Source: Nitrospirota bacterium (lineage in GTDB: Bacteria; Nitrospirota; Thermodesulfovibrionia; Thermodesulfovibrionales; Magnetobacteriaceae). From it: a DNA stretch of 61,317 nucleotides. Below the pieces are notes generated by a model, which had not been told where the DNA came from, searched no databases, and was given only the letters and a program-made list of their open reading frames with translations. The number at the start of each line of letters is the position of its first letter. The stretch's first letter is position 1. Shown here one piece after another: positions 36,327 to 43,655 of this stretch. The DNA lies in assembly GCA_015233895.1 (NCBI GenBank), contig JADFXG010000017.1:1-61317 (forward strand), given 5' to 3'. Position numbers and translations under genes: made by a program.

Positions 36327-36410
36327 GCCGGTGTGGTGGAACAGGCAGACGCGACGGACTCAAAATCCGTTCCGGGCAACCGGGTGGGGGTTCGATTCCC
36401 CCCACCGGCA
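36327..36410 (+). tRNA. tRNA-Leu (anticodon CAA)
   Basis: The acceptor stem is GCCGGTG/CACCGGC, and the anticodon stem ACGGA/TCCGT closes the loop CTCAAAA with anticodon CAA at 36361-36363. There is a long variable arm (TTCCGGGCAACCGGG) and a T arm GGGGG-TTCGATT-CCCCC. The discriminator is A36410. CCA is not encoded. Length (84 bases) and the long variable arm are right for leucine. Confidence 0.95.
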
Positions 36411-36413
36411 TTC

Positions 36414-36461
36414 AATAAAAACAAGGGGTTAGACGATATTCGTCAACCCCTTGTTTTTATT
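36414..36461 (+). terminator. Rho-independent terminator of the tRNA-Leu gene
   Basis: ACAAGGGGTT pairs with AACCCCTTGT, extended by AATAAAA/TTTTATT outside and GACG/CGTC inside, with a run of T at its end. It begins 3 bases after the tRNA. This is one of the strongest terminators in the window. Confidence 0.85.
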
Positions 36462-36463
36462 CC

Positions 36464-37032
36464 AATTTTGGGGAAGATTTGGAGAAAGTCATATCCGCGT
36501 AAACCCCAACAATCTTCGGTATCCCATTGTAGTGGAGATATTGCTGTGACCAGGCCTCTGCATGATCTCCAAGGTACTCATGCCGCTGTTTGCCCATATA
36601 AAGGCTCGGCGATGCCGGAGATTGTTGAACACTCTCTCTGATAATACAAAAAATAAGCTTCAAATGGATATTATTAGTCCAGATGAATATATATACATGA
36701 TGAATATTGGGTAAAACCATCAAAGACAGCGGTACCGTTTTTGAGGTTGTTTCTGCGAAGTCTCTGCCAACATTAGACAAAAAGTATTCTTTTGTCTAAT
36801 GTTGGACTCCGTCATGGTTTTGTCGGCGGTTTTTCGTTTTGCGGGTGCGCATCGACAAGGTCTTGTGCGCGACGTGTCGTCTCTTTTCGCTGTTTTGAAA
36901 AATATGGTTTAAGACAAAAAACTTCTTGAACTTTCCGGGTTTATTACTACAGACGGAGAGCCAGCGTTAACTTACAAAAGCAATGAGTAAATCGGCCGTA
37001 AATTGAACCTTACAACAAATAAGACAAATGAA
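36464..37032. other. Gene-poor region downstream of the tRNA
   Basis: About 570 bases with no frame that I can defend. A minus-strand frame of 107 codons (36457-36780) runs through the terminator and the inverted repeat and resembles nothing known. The region lies directly 3' of a tRNA gene, a common integration site, so it may be the worn remains of an inserted element; no integrase motif is visible here. Confidence 0.4.
36767..36805. repeat. Perfect 16-bp inverted repeat with 7-base spacer
   Basis: CCAACATTAGACAAAA (36767-36782) and TTTTGTCTAATGTTGG (36790-36805) are exact reverse complements. There is no T-tract beyond the stem and no gene immediately upstream. It could be the end structure of a small non-autonomous element or a terminator of a lost gene. 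Confidence 0.6.
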
Positions 37033-37449
37033 TCAGGAAATTCTTTTAAGTTTAATCGGCTGATCTGTCGAAAAAGAAGCATTGTCCAGCTCTTCTCTAA
37101 CTATCTGGCGAGTCCTTTCCTCATCTGGTTTTTTTGCAAGCTCTTTGGTGATAACTTTTATGCTCTCATCCATTGAGTTAATAACAACGTCTCTTTCGTC
37201 AAATTTCTTATTGAGAGACTCCACATCCCCTTTGAGCGTGCTTACATCTGATTTGAGAGCCTTTATCCCTTCATTCATCGAGCTTATAATAATGTCTCTT
37301 TCATCAAATTTTTTATTGAGAGTGCTTACATCTACTTTGAGAGCGCTTACATCCCCTTTGAGAGCGCTCACATCTACTTTGAGAGATTTTAGCCCCTCAT
37401 TCATTGAGATTAAAATAGCATCTCTCATCTCATCTGTCAACTTTTCCAT
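37033..37449 (-). CDS. Coiled-coil repeat protein
   Basis: This 138-residue protein is almost entirely a heptad coiled coil. The heptads LKGDVSALKVDVS repeat, and two longer units share TLNKKFDERD[IV][IV]I[SN]SM. A basic/acidic C-terminal helix ends with EERTRQIVREELDNAS. The DNA repeats are visible too, showing recent expansion by unequal copying. No enzyme motif, signal peptide or membrane segment is present. AGGGGG lies upstream of ATG 37449. It could be a scaffold or a phage-derived tail/antirepressor helper; the function is unknown. Confidence 0.6.
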   Translation of the reverse strand: MEKLTDEMRDAILISMNEGLKSLKVDVSALKGDVSALKVDVSTLNKKFDERDIIISSMNEGIKALKSDVSTLKGDVESLNKKFDERDVVINSMDESIKVITKELAKKPDEERTRQIVREELDNASFSTDQPIKLKRIS

Positions 37450-37682
37450 AATAAAGCCCCCTAATCCTTATCCGTTTACTATATATTCGGCATTCCTCCC
37501 GTATAAACCCTTAAATATGCTATCTTAAGTCCATGATATTTGTCAAGAAAAAATCTGAAATATCTCCACCAACAACCCCCCTCTATACAAACTCTGTGTG
37601 CGTGGTGTATTATATTCAATATGAGATAATACTAATGTAACTGGAGATTTCATGACAAAAAACACGTTTTTTGGAGGTTTGT

Positions 37683-38243
37683 GTGATAGCAACAAATGAT
37701 TTTAGAAGGGGAACCAAGATAGAGTATAAGGGCGAACCCTATGAGGTTATAGAGTTTCAGCATGTGAAAATGGGCAGAGGCGGAGCCTTTGTAAGAGCTA
37801 AGATGAAAGGCCTCAAAAGCGGTAAGGTTATAGAGGATACATTTAACTCCGGAGACAAGTTTCCTAAAGCCAATCTTGACGCAAGGCAGATGCAGTACCT
37901 GTACTTTCAGGACGGTTACTACTACCTTATGGATATGGAAAGTTACGAGCAATTGCCTATGACTGAAGAGCAACTCGGAGACAGCAAACTGTTTCTCAAA
38001 GAAAACATGATGGTGACAGTGCTTTTTCACAAGGAAAAATCCCTTGCCGTAGAGCTTCCCATCTTTGTAGAGCTTGCTGTTACTGAAACCGACCCGGGTT
38101 TTAAGGGAGACACTGCCTCAGGCGGAAATAAGCCTGCAGTGCTTGAAACCGGAGCGACAATAAAGGTTCCTTTTCACATCAATGAGGGCGATGTCATTAA
38201 GGTTGACACACGTTCCTTTGAGTACATAGAGAGGGTGAAATAA
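37683..38243 (+). CDS. efp: Translation elongation factor P
   Basis: The protein has 186 residues from GTG 37683, where GGAGG lies 5 bases upstream and the start IATNDFRRGT matches the family; the TTG reading from 37671 adds four odd residues. It has the three-domain EF-P layout and a typical C-terminus (INEGDVIKVDTRSFEYIERV). EF-P relieves ribosomes stalled on proline runs. The tip loop reads HVKMGRGGAFV, with Arg32 where many EF-Ps have a modified Lys. Arg at this place is used by the rhamnosylating EarP system in other bacteria, though the surrounding loop is of the Lys type. The stop overlaps the accB ATG. Confidence 0.93.
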   Translation: MIATNDFRRGTKIEYKGEPYEVIEFQHVKMGRGGAFVRAKMKGLKSGKVIEDTFNSGDKFPKANLDARQMQYLYFQDGYYYLMDMESYEQLPMTEEQLGDSKLFLKENMMVTVLFHKEKSLAVELPIFVELAVTETDPGFKGDTASGGNKPAVLETGATIKVPFHINEGDVIKVDTRSFEYIERVK

Positions 38244-38680
38244 TGGATCTGGAAAAGATAAAAGAACTGTCGGATTTCTTAAAGGAAACTGACATAACCG
38301 AGTTTTTTTACGAAGAGGATGGGCTTAAGTTAAAAATACGCAGAGGACTTAGCAGGCCGGCAGTAAGTCAGGCACAGCTGCATACAGAGGCTGCTGATAC
38401 CCCGAAGGTGTCCTTGTCTGAGACAGTAGAAGAGGATAAATACGTAGCTGTGAAATCTCCAATCGTTGGCACCTTCTACCGCTGTCCATCCCCCGGAGCT
38501 CCTAACTTTGTAGAGCTTGGGGATAAAGTTAAAAGCGGACAGGTGCTCTGTATCGTTGAGGCAATGAAACTCATGAATGAAATCGAAAGTGAATGTGACG
38601 GCGAAATAGTTAAGATATTCCACGAAAGCGAAACATCGGTAGAATACGGCGAATCGCTTTTTCATATAAATCCGCTTTAA
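38243..38680 (+). CDS. accB: Biotin carboxyl carrier protein of acetyl-CoA carboxylase
   Basis: The protein has 145 residues. An N-terminal helical region and a variable linker lead to the biotinyl domain (about 67-145) with VKSPIVGTFYRCPSPGAP and the biotin site EAMKLMNE, where Lys109 carries biotin. It carries CO2 from AccC to the carboxyltransferase in the first step of fatty-acid synthesis. Its ATG shares a base with the efp stop (TAATG), so it is translationally coupled to efp, a common neighbour. Confidence 0.95.
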   Translation: MDLEKIKELSDFLKETDITEFFYEEDGLKLKIRRGLSRPAVSQAQLHTEAADTPKVSLSETVEEDKYVAVKSPIVGTFYRCPSPGAPNFVELGDKVKSGQVLCIVEAMKLMNEIESECDGEIVKIFHESETSVEYGESLFHINPL

Positions 38681-38714
38681 CGGCAGCGCCCGTTAGAAGG
38701 TGAGAGTGAAATAA

Positions 38715-40067
38715 ATGTCCCTTTTGAAAAAAATACTGATTGCTAACAGAGGTGAGATAGCCATACGTGTAATTCGTGCTTGTAAGGAGTTGGGGATAAA
38801 AACTGTGGCTATTTACTCAGAAATAGAAAAAGACGCTATGCACGTCCTTTTGGCAGATGAGTCGGTCTGTGTGGGGCCGCCAAAAGCGGCAGATAGTTAC
38901 CTTAACATTCCGTCAATATTAAGTGCTGCTGAGATAACCGACTCCGGTGCAATTCATCCCGGATACGGATTCCTTTCTGAAAACCCGCACTTTGCCGAGG
39001 CGTGCAAAAAATCCAGAATTACCTTCATTGGCCCCACCCCGGAAAACATCAGACTCGGCGGAAATAAGTCCCGTGCTAAGCAGATCCTCCGCAAACACGG
39101 CATTCCGGTTATTCCCGGCAGTGACGGCAACATTATAGATAAAAAGAGTGCCCTGGGCATCGCCAAAAAAATTGGCTATCCCGTAATAATTAAAGCCTCA
39201 GCTGGCGGTGGCGGCAGAGGTATGAGGATAGTCAGAGAGGAGTCAATGCTTGAGCAGGCATTTTCAGCGGCAGAGGCAGAGTCTCTTGCTGCGTTTGGTG
39301 TTGGCGACTTATATATCGAAAAATATATACCCCTTATCCGGCATATTGAGGTTCAGATAGCGGTTGGCAGCGACGGCACAGCTATTCATCTTGGCGAGCG
39401 TGACTGTTCCGTACAACGCCGGCACCAGAAACTCATCGAGGAATCCCCATCACCTGTTATTACGGAAAAACTAAGAGAAAAACTTGGTAAATATGCGATT
39501 AAAGCCGCTGAAGTCCTTAAATACAGAAATGTGGGAACAGTGGAGTTCATTGTTGACAGAGATGACAGCATTTACTTTATGGAAATTAACACAAGAGTGC
39601 AGGTAGAGCACCCGGTGACAGAGGCTGTAACAGGCGTGGATATAATAAAAGAGCAGATACGGCTGGCCTCAGGGCTGCCGCTAAGCATAAAACAAAAAAA
39701 TATAAAAATACATGGACACGCGATTGAGTGCCGTGTTAATGCCGAAGACCCGTACACTTTTGTGCCGTCACCCGGTAAGATTACGTTTTTATACCTGCCC
39801 GGAGGCCCTGGCATCAGAGTTGACACGTACATCTATAGCGGTTGTACCGTGCTGCCTTACTATGACTCGTTAATTGCCAAAGTAATCTCCCACGGCGCTA
39901 CCCGTAAGGATGCCGTTGACAAGATGAAAAGAGCCCTTTCAGAGTTTAAAATTGAAGGGATAAAGACAACAATTCCTTTTCATAAAACAGTTCTTACTAA
40001 TCCTGATTTCCTGAGCGGTGAATTTGACACCGGATATCTTGAAAGACTAAAAGGTGGCCACATTTGA
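38715..40067 (+). CDS. accC: Biotin carboxylase subunit of acetyl-CoA carboxylase
   Basis: A full-length ATP-grasp enzyme of 450 residues: KKILIANRGEIAIRVIRACK, the glycine loop KASAGGGGRGMRIV, the catalytic HLGERDCSVQRRHQKL and MEINTRVQVEHPVTE. It carboxylates biotin on AccB using ATP and bicarbonate. It is 34 bases after accB and shares its last base with the thiE ATG (TGATG), so accB, accC and thiE form one unit. Confidence 0.96.
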   Translation: MSLLKKILIANRGEIAIRVIRACKELGIKTVAIYSEIEKDAMHVLLADESVCVGPPKAADSYLNIPSILSAAEITDSGAIHPGYGFLSENPHFAEACKKSRITFIGPTPENIRLGGNKSRAKQILRKHGIPVIPGSDGNIIDKKSALGIAKKIGYPVIIKASAGGGGRGMRIVREESMLEQAFSAAEAESLAAFGVGDLYIEKYIPLIRHIEVQIAVGSDGTAIHLGERDCSVQRRHQKLIEESPSPVITEKLREKLGKYAIKAAEVLKYRNVGTVEFIVDRDDSIYFMEINTRVQVEHPVTEAVTGVDIIKEQIRLASGLPLSIKQKNIKIHGHAIECRVNAEDPYTFVPSPGKITFLYLPGGPGIRVDTYIYSGCTVLPYYDSLIAKVISHGATRKDAVDKMKRALSEFKIEGIKTTIPFHKTVLTNPDFLSGEFDTGYLERLKGGHI

Positions 40068-40729
40068 TGACTTACAGAGGACTCTATCAAAGCGGTCTTT
40101 GCCTGATTATGGACAGAGGCGACCGTATTAAACCAGCCTTTGACTCAGCGGTGTCTGCTATAGGGAGCGGCGTTAAGTGGATACAGTTAAGAGATAAGAC
40201 AAGCGACAGGCTTCAGATATTTAAAACCAGCAGGGTGCTGCGAGCTCTGACATTGGCAAACGGCGTAAAACTAATTATTAACGACTACCCGGACATTGCC
40301 CTTGCGGTGGATGCTGACGGAGTGCACATCGGGCAGGATGATATGCCGATTAAATATGTCAGAAAGGTTTTTGCTAAAAAGCGGCATATAATAATCGGAG
40401 TATCCACGCATAGCGTGGAGGAGGCGGTAAGGGCAGAGGAGGAGGGCGCTGACTACATAGGATTCGGTCCTGTGTTTCACACAACGACAAAAGATGCCGG
40501 TTCTCCAAAAGGTATTGAGATGCTTTCTCAGGTGCTAAGCCAAGTGTCAATTCCTGTTGTAGCAATAGGCGGGATTGTGCAAGAAAACGTCAAACTCGTG
40601 TTAGAGGCTGGCGCTCATGCTGTTGCCGTTGCCTCCGGTATCATGGAAAGTGAAGACATTGGAAAGACTGCTGCTGAGTTTGTTGATACCGTTTCGAATA
40701 GAATTTCAACAAACATGGTTAAAAGATAA
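40067..40729 (+). CDS. thiE: Thiamine-phosphate synthase
   Basis: This TIM-barrel enzyme of 220 residues has WIQLRDKTSDR (pyrophosphate contacts), LIINDYPDIALAVDADGVHI, IIIGVSTHSVEEA, ADYIGFGPVFHTTTKDAGSP and VVAIGGI. It joins the pyrimidine pyrophosphate and thiazole phosphate to give thiamine phosphate. ATG 40067 overlaps the accC stop; the TTG at 40064 is not preferred. No other thi gene and no TPP riboswitch is seen nearby, so it rides on the acc promoter. Confidence 0.93.
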   Translation: MTYRGLYQSGLCLIMDRGDRIKPAFDSAVSAIGSGVKWIQLRDKTSDRLQIFKTSRVLRALTLANGVKLIINDYPDIALAVDADGVHIGQDDMPIKYVRKVFAKKRHIIIGVSTHSVEEAVRAEEEGADYIGFGPVFHTTTKDAGSPKGIEMLSQVLSQVSIPVVAIGGIVQENVKLVLEAGAHAVAVASGIMESEDIGKTAAEFVDTVSNRISTNMVKR

Positions 40730-40772
40730 GATAGGTTAGCTAAGCATAATATACCATGTATCAATTGTAAAC

Positions 40773-40807
40773 AAAAAAAGGGAGGAGGCATTCCCCCTCC
40801 TCCTCCC
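40773..40807 (-). terminator. Rho-independent terminator of the first flagellin gene
   Basis: Read on the minus strand, GGGAGGAGG (40807-40799) and CCTCCTCCC (40788-40780) form a 9-base-pair GC stem followed by seven T (40779-40773). It lies 18 bases after the flagellin stop and can also end the converging thiE transcript. Confidence 0.85.
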
Positions 40808-40824
40808 GAAAGATTGTCCTAAAA

Positions 40825-41967
40825 TTACCTTATCAATGCAAGCACGTTCTGTGGCGCAGAATTAGCCTGTGCCAGAACAGATATACCGGCCTGTTGCAGA
40901 ATCATGGACTTGGTAAGGTTTGCCGTTTCAGAGGCAAAGTCGGCATCCATTATTCTTGACCGTGCTGCCTGTGTATTCTGTATTATATTGCCTAAGTTGT
41001 TAATAGCCGCATCAAGCTGATTTGACTTAGCTCCCATGTCTGCCTTTGCAGAATTCACAGTGTTTAAAGCCTCGTCAATAACGGCGATAGTGTTTGAAGC
41101 GTTCGATGAGAATGTCACGTGGCCTTGAACATCACGGACTAAATTACCTTGAGCATCGAGTTTAGCAACCTGAAACGCCGCTATCCCGGTGTAAGTGATA
41201 GGGCCGGGCTGCGTTGTAGCTAACGGTGTCGTTGACATAGAAGTACTGTACGTCCAATTTGCCGGAGGCGGTGTTCCATTTCCGTCCATGAACAATTTAT
41301 CTCCTACTGCCATAGTGGTACCGTTTACGACGGCTGTTCCGCTTGTACCGGTACTGGTGTGAATATCTTTTAAATACATGGTCAGCCCATCTTTGAGACC
41401 ATCATTGCTGCCCTTAAATGTTTTGCCGCCTAAGGCATCCGTGTTCAGAGAGGGTATAGAGACACTTATCTGTGCATCGCTTGCTGCATAGCTTGTGTTA
41501 AATTTTGCCGTAACACCAAGGCCTGTCTTTGTGTTAGTGTCATAACTACCGGCAAGCAGCCGCACACCGTTAAATTTGGTCTGCTCAGAGATTCTCCCTA
41601 TCTCCTCTACAAGTGAGTTTGCCTCTTTTTGCATGTAGGCGACATCGGTTGCACCATACTGGCCACTCATTGCTTGCACGCCAAGCTCCCGGATTCTCTG
41701 AAGGTTATTTGTTATCTCATCCATTGCACCCTCAGCAGTTTGAACCATAGAGAGACCGTCGTTTGCGTTTCTTACGCCAACAGTCAACCCTCTTGTTTGA
41801 GAATCCATTCCTGTTGCGATTGCAAGCCCTGCTGCGTCATCTGCCGCTGAGTTTACCCTCAAGCCTGACGATAATCTCGTCATCGCTGTTTGAAGCGGAT
41901 TCTGAGTTTTCCTCAAATTGTTTTGTGCGTTAATTGACATTATGTTTGTGTTTATTACAAATGCCAT
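40825..41967 (-). CDS. fliC: Flagellin, tandem copy 1 (last in reading order)
   Basis: The protein has 380 residues. The N-terminal D0/D1 helices (MAFVINTNIMSINAQNNLRK, then SSGLRVNSAADDAAGLAIAT) and C-terminal D0 (MILQQAGISVLAQANSAPQN) are standard bacterial flagellin. The central 150 residues are the variable, surface-exposed part. It assembles into the flagellar filament after export. AAGGAGG precedes ATG 41967; the 11-residue upstream extension is not used. It is near identical to copies 2 and 3 at both ends, differing mainly around residues 125-180 and 225-250. A leader hairpin with a GGA loop lies upstream. Confidence 0.95.
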   Translation of the reverse strand: MAFVINTNIMSINAQNNLRKTQNPLQTAMTRLSSGLRVNSAADDAAGLAIATGMDSQTRGLTVGVRNANDGLSMVQTAEGAMDEITNNLQRIRELGVQAMSGQYGATDVAYMQKEANSLVEEIGRISEQTKFNGVRLLAGSYDTNTKTGLGVTAKFNTSYAASDAQISVSIPSLNTDALGGKTFKGSNDGLKDGLTMYLKDIHTSTGTSGTAVVNGTTMAVGDKLFMDGNGTPPPANWTYSTSMSTTPLATTQPGPITYTGIAAFQVAKLDAQGNLVRDVQGHVTFSSNASNTIAVIDEALNTVNSAKADMGAKSNQLDAAINNLGNIIQNTQAARSRIMDADFASETANLTKSMILQQAGISVLAQANSAPQNVLALIR

Positions 41968-41991
41968 GATAAACCTCCTTGCACTTTTTCT

Positions 41992-42010
41992 TAATAGCAT
42001 CCGGCTATTA
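41992..42010 (-). promoter_or_regulatory. Leader hairpin with GGA loop, flagellin copy 1
   Basis: On the minus strand TAATAGC-CGGAT-GCTATTA folds into a 7-base-pair stem with a five-base loop CGGAT, about 20 bases before AAGGAGG. GGA shown in a loop is the known recognition element of CsrA/RsmA proteins, which control flagellin translation in some bacteria. The CsrA link is inference. Confidence 0.6.
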
Positions 42011-42062
42011 TTTTAAGTCCGCAGATCTACATACTTTTAATACCGAGTTGTATTCAGAAGCA

Positions 42063-42166
42063 TAACGAGGCGGCGAGGAGCAAGCGACGCAGGCGTACTT
42101 TTTAGTACGTTGAGGAGCTTGCGACAATGCCAACAAAGTTAGGCGATTGAAGGCTACTTGGTATAA
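42063..42166 (+). repeat. Dispersed intergenic repeat, copy 2, with nested stem-loop
   Basis: GCAAGC (42080-42085) pairs with GCTTGC (42117-42122) and, inside it, CGTAC (42094-42098) pairs with GTACG (42105-42109). The 3' half (TGAGGAGCTTGCGACA, then ATGCCAACAAAGTTAGGCG) matches the copy at 19823-19915. It lies between flagellin copies 1 and 2. Confidence 0.65.
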
Positions 42167-42174
42167 GCTCTTTT

Positions 42175-42194
42175 CTACATTTTAGTCACCTCCT
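42175..42194 (-). promoter_or_regulatory. Start-stop mini-ORF with strong ribosome site, upstream of flagellin copy 1
   Basis: On the minus strand AGGAGG (42194-42189) is followed after 8 bases by ATG (42180-42178) directly joined to TAG (42177-42175). A matching unit lies upstream of copy 2. A ribosome loaded here would make no peptide. Confidence 0.4.
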
Positions 42195-42240
42195 GATAAT
42201 GACTATCCCCGCGGCAAAGCCGCAGGGTATCTCAACAACA

Positions 42241-42275
42241 AGAAAAATTCCCCGTGGTAAAAACCACGGAGAATT
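42241..42275 (-). terminator. Rho-independent terminator of flagellin copy 2
   Basis: On the minus strand AATTCTCCGTGG and CCACGGGGAATT form a stem with one mismatch, followed by a T run. A second hairpin (GCGGC-ttt-GCCGC core) lies just beyond at about 42207-42227. Both are 60-130 bases after the copy 2 stop. Confidence 0.7.
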
Positions 42276-42334
42276 GCTAATTTCAAATCATCGGGCATTA
42301 TATCCCACTCATGTTAACCTACTGTTTTCCCATT

Positions 42335-43477
42335 CTACCGTAACAGTGCGAGCACGTTCTGCGGTGACGAGTTGGCCTGTGACAGAACCGATATGCCAGC
42401 CTGTTGCAGAATCATTGACTTGGTAAGGTTTGCCGTCTCAGTAGCAAAGTCGGCATCCATTATTCTTGACCGTGCTGACTGTGTATTCTGTATTATATTG
42501 CCTAAGTTGTTAATAGCAGCATCAAGCTGGTTTGATTTAGCTCCCATGTCTGCTCTTGCAGAATTCACAGTGTTCAAAGCCTCGTCGATAACGGCGATAG
42601 TGTTTGAAGCGTTCGATGTGAAGGTCACATGGCCTTGAACATCGCGGATTAAATTACCCTGAGTATCAAGTTTAGCAACCTGAAACGCCGCTATACCGGT
42701 GTAACTTATAGCGCCAGGTTGTGTTGTAGCTAAGGCTGACGTTGACATAGATGTACTGTATGTCCAGTTTGGCGGAGGCGGTGCTCCAGATTTGCCCATG
42801 AGCAAGGTATCTCCTACTGCCATGGTTTGACCGTTAATGATGGCTGTTCCGCTTGTACCAGTAGTCGTGTGAATGTCTTTTAGATACATGGTCAGACCAT
42901 CTTTGAGCCCATCACTGCTGCCCTTAAATGTCTTGCCGCCTAAGGCATCCGTGTTCAGAGAGGGTACAGCTATACTTATACTTGAATCGCTTGCTGCATA
43001 GCTTGTGTTAAAACTTATCTTTGTCGTAAGGCCTGCCTTCGCAACAGTGTCATAATTACCGGCAAGCAGCCGCACACCATTAAATTTGGTCTGCTCAGAG
43101 ATTCTCCCTATCTCCTCTACAAGTGAGTTTGCCTCTTTTTGCATATAGGCGACATCAGTTGCACCATACTGGCCGCTCATTGCCTGCACGCCAAGCTCCC
43201 GGACTCTCTGAAGGTTATTGGTTATCTCATCCATTGCACCCTGAGCCGTTTGAACCATAGAGAGGCCGTCGTTTGCGTTTCTTACGCCAACTGTCAAACC
43301 TCTTGTTTGTGAGTCCATTCCTGTTGCGATTGCAAGCCCTGCTGCGTCATCTGCCGCTGAGTTTACCCTCAAGCCTGACGATAATCTCGTCATTGCTGTT
43401 TGGAGCGGATTCTGGGTTTTCCTTAAATTGTTTTGTGCGTTAATTGACATTATGTTTGTGTTTATTACAAATGCCAT
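42335..43477 (-). CDS. fliC: Flagellin, tandem copy 2
   Basis: 380 residues with the same conserved D0/D1 ends as copies 1 and 3 (NNLRKTQNPLQTAMTRLSSG; MDADFATETANLTKSMILQQ). The middle is closer to copy 3 than to copy 1 (LAGNYDTVAKAGLTTKISFN; SAPPPPNWTYSTSMSTS-like stretch). AAGGAGG lies just ahead of ATG 43477. Its leader carries the same GGA-loop hairpin, here with loop CGGAC. Tandem copies may boost filament protein output or build filaments of more than one flagellin. Confidence 0.95.
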   Translation of the reverse strand: MAFVINTNIMSINAQNNLRKTQNPLQTAMTRLSSGLRVNSAADDAAGLAIATGMDSQTRGLTVGVRNANDGLSMVQTAQGAMDEITNNLQRVRELGVQAMSGQYGATDVAYMQKEANSLVEEIGRISEQTKFNGVRLLAGNYDTVAKAGLTTKISFNTSYAASDSSISIAVPSLNTDALGGKTFKGSSDGLKDGLTMYLKDIHTTTGTSGTAIINGQTMAVGDTLLMGKSGAPPPPNWTYSTSMSTSALATTQPGAISYTGIAAFQVAKLDTQGNLIRDVQGHVTFTSNASNTIAVIDEALNTVNSARADMGAKSNQLDAAINNLGNIIQNTQSARSRIMDADFATETANLTKSMILQQAGISVLSQANSSPQNVLALLR

Positions 43478-43501
43478 GATAAACCTCCTTGCACATTTTA
43501 T

Positions 43502-43520
43502 TAATAGCGTCCGGCTATTA
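43502..43520 (-). promoter_or_regulatory. Leader hairpin with GGA loop, flagellin copy 2
   Basis: On the minus strand TAATAGC-CGGAC-GCTATTA has the same 7-base-pair stem as copy 1 and a loop that keeps CGGA. It is placed the same distance before AAGGAGG. Confidence 0.6.
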
Positions 43521-43566
43521 TTTTAGTTATCTAAAACTCGTACATCCAACTACCGGTAACCTTTTT

Positions 43567-43585
43567 CTACACTTCACCACCTCCT
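43567..43585 (-). promoter_or_regulatory. Start-stop mini-ORF with strong ribosome site, upstream of flagellin copy 2
   Basis: On the minus strand AGGAGG (43585-43580) is followed after 7 bases by GTG (43572-43570) joined to TAG (43569-43567). It corresponds to the unit at 42175-42194; the flanks ATCAGGAGGTG and TGTAGAAAA are shared. Confidence 0.4.
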
Positions 43586-43655
43586 GATATTTCAGTTTTT
43601 CAAACTATTGGGAATTAAATCCCACTCCTGTTAACCTCCGTGTTACCATATTTTT

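Noticed and set aside
36333-36641. Plus-strand frame of 102 codons over the tRNA gene
   Set aside because: It starts inside tRNA-Leu and runs through its terminator; the first third is just translated tRNA sequence.
36457-36780. Minus-strand 107-codon frame after the tRNA as an integrase gene
   Set aside because: It reads through a terminator and an inverted repeat and has no catalytic motif of any recombinase.
37200-37400. Short direct repeats resembling a CRISPR array
   Set aside because: The repeats encode in-frame heptads of a coiled coil and have no unique spacers of constant length. No cas gene is present.
38244-40066. TPP riboswitch for thiE
   Set aside because: thiE overlaps the accC stop with no leader; no CUGAGA-type element lies before the operon.
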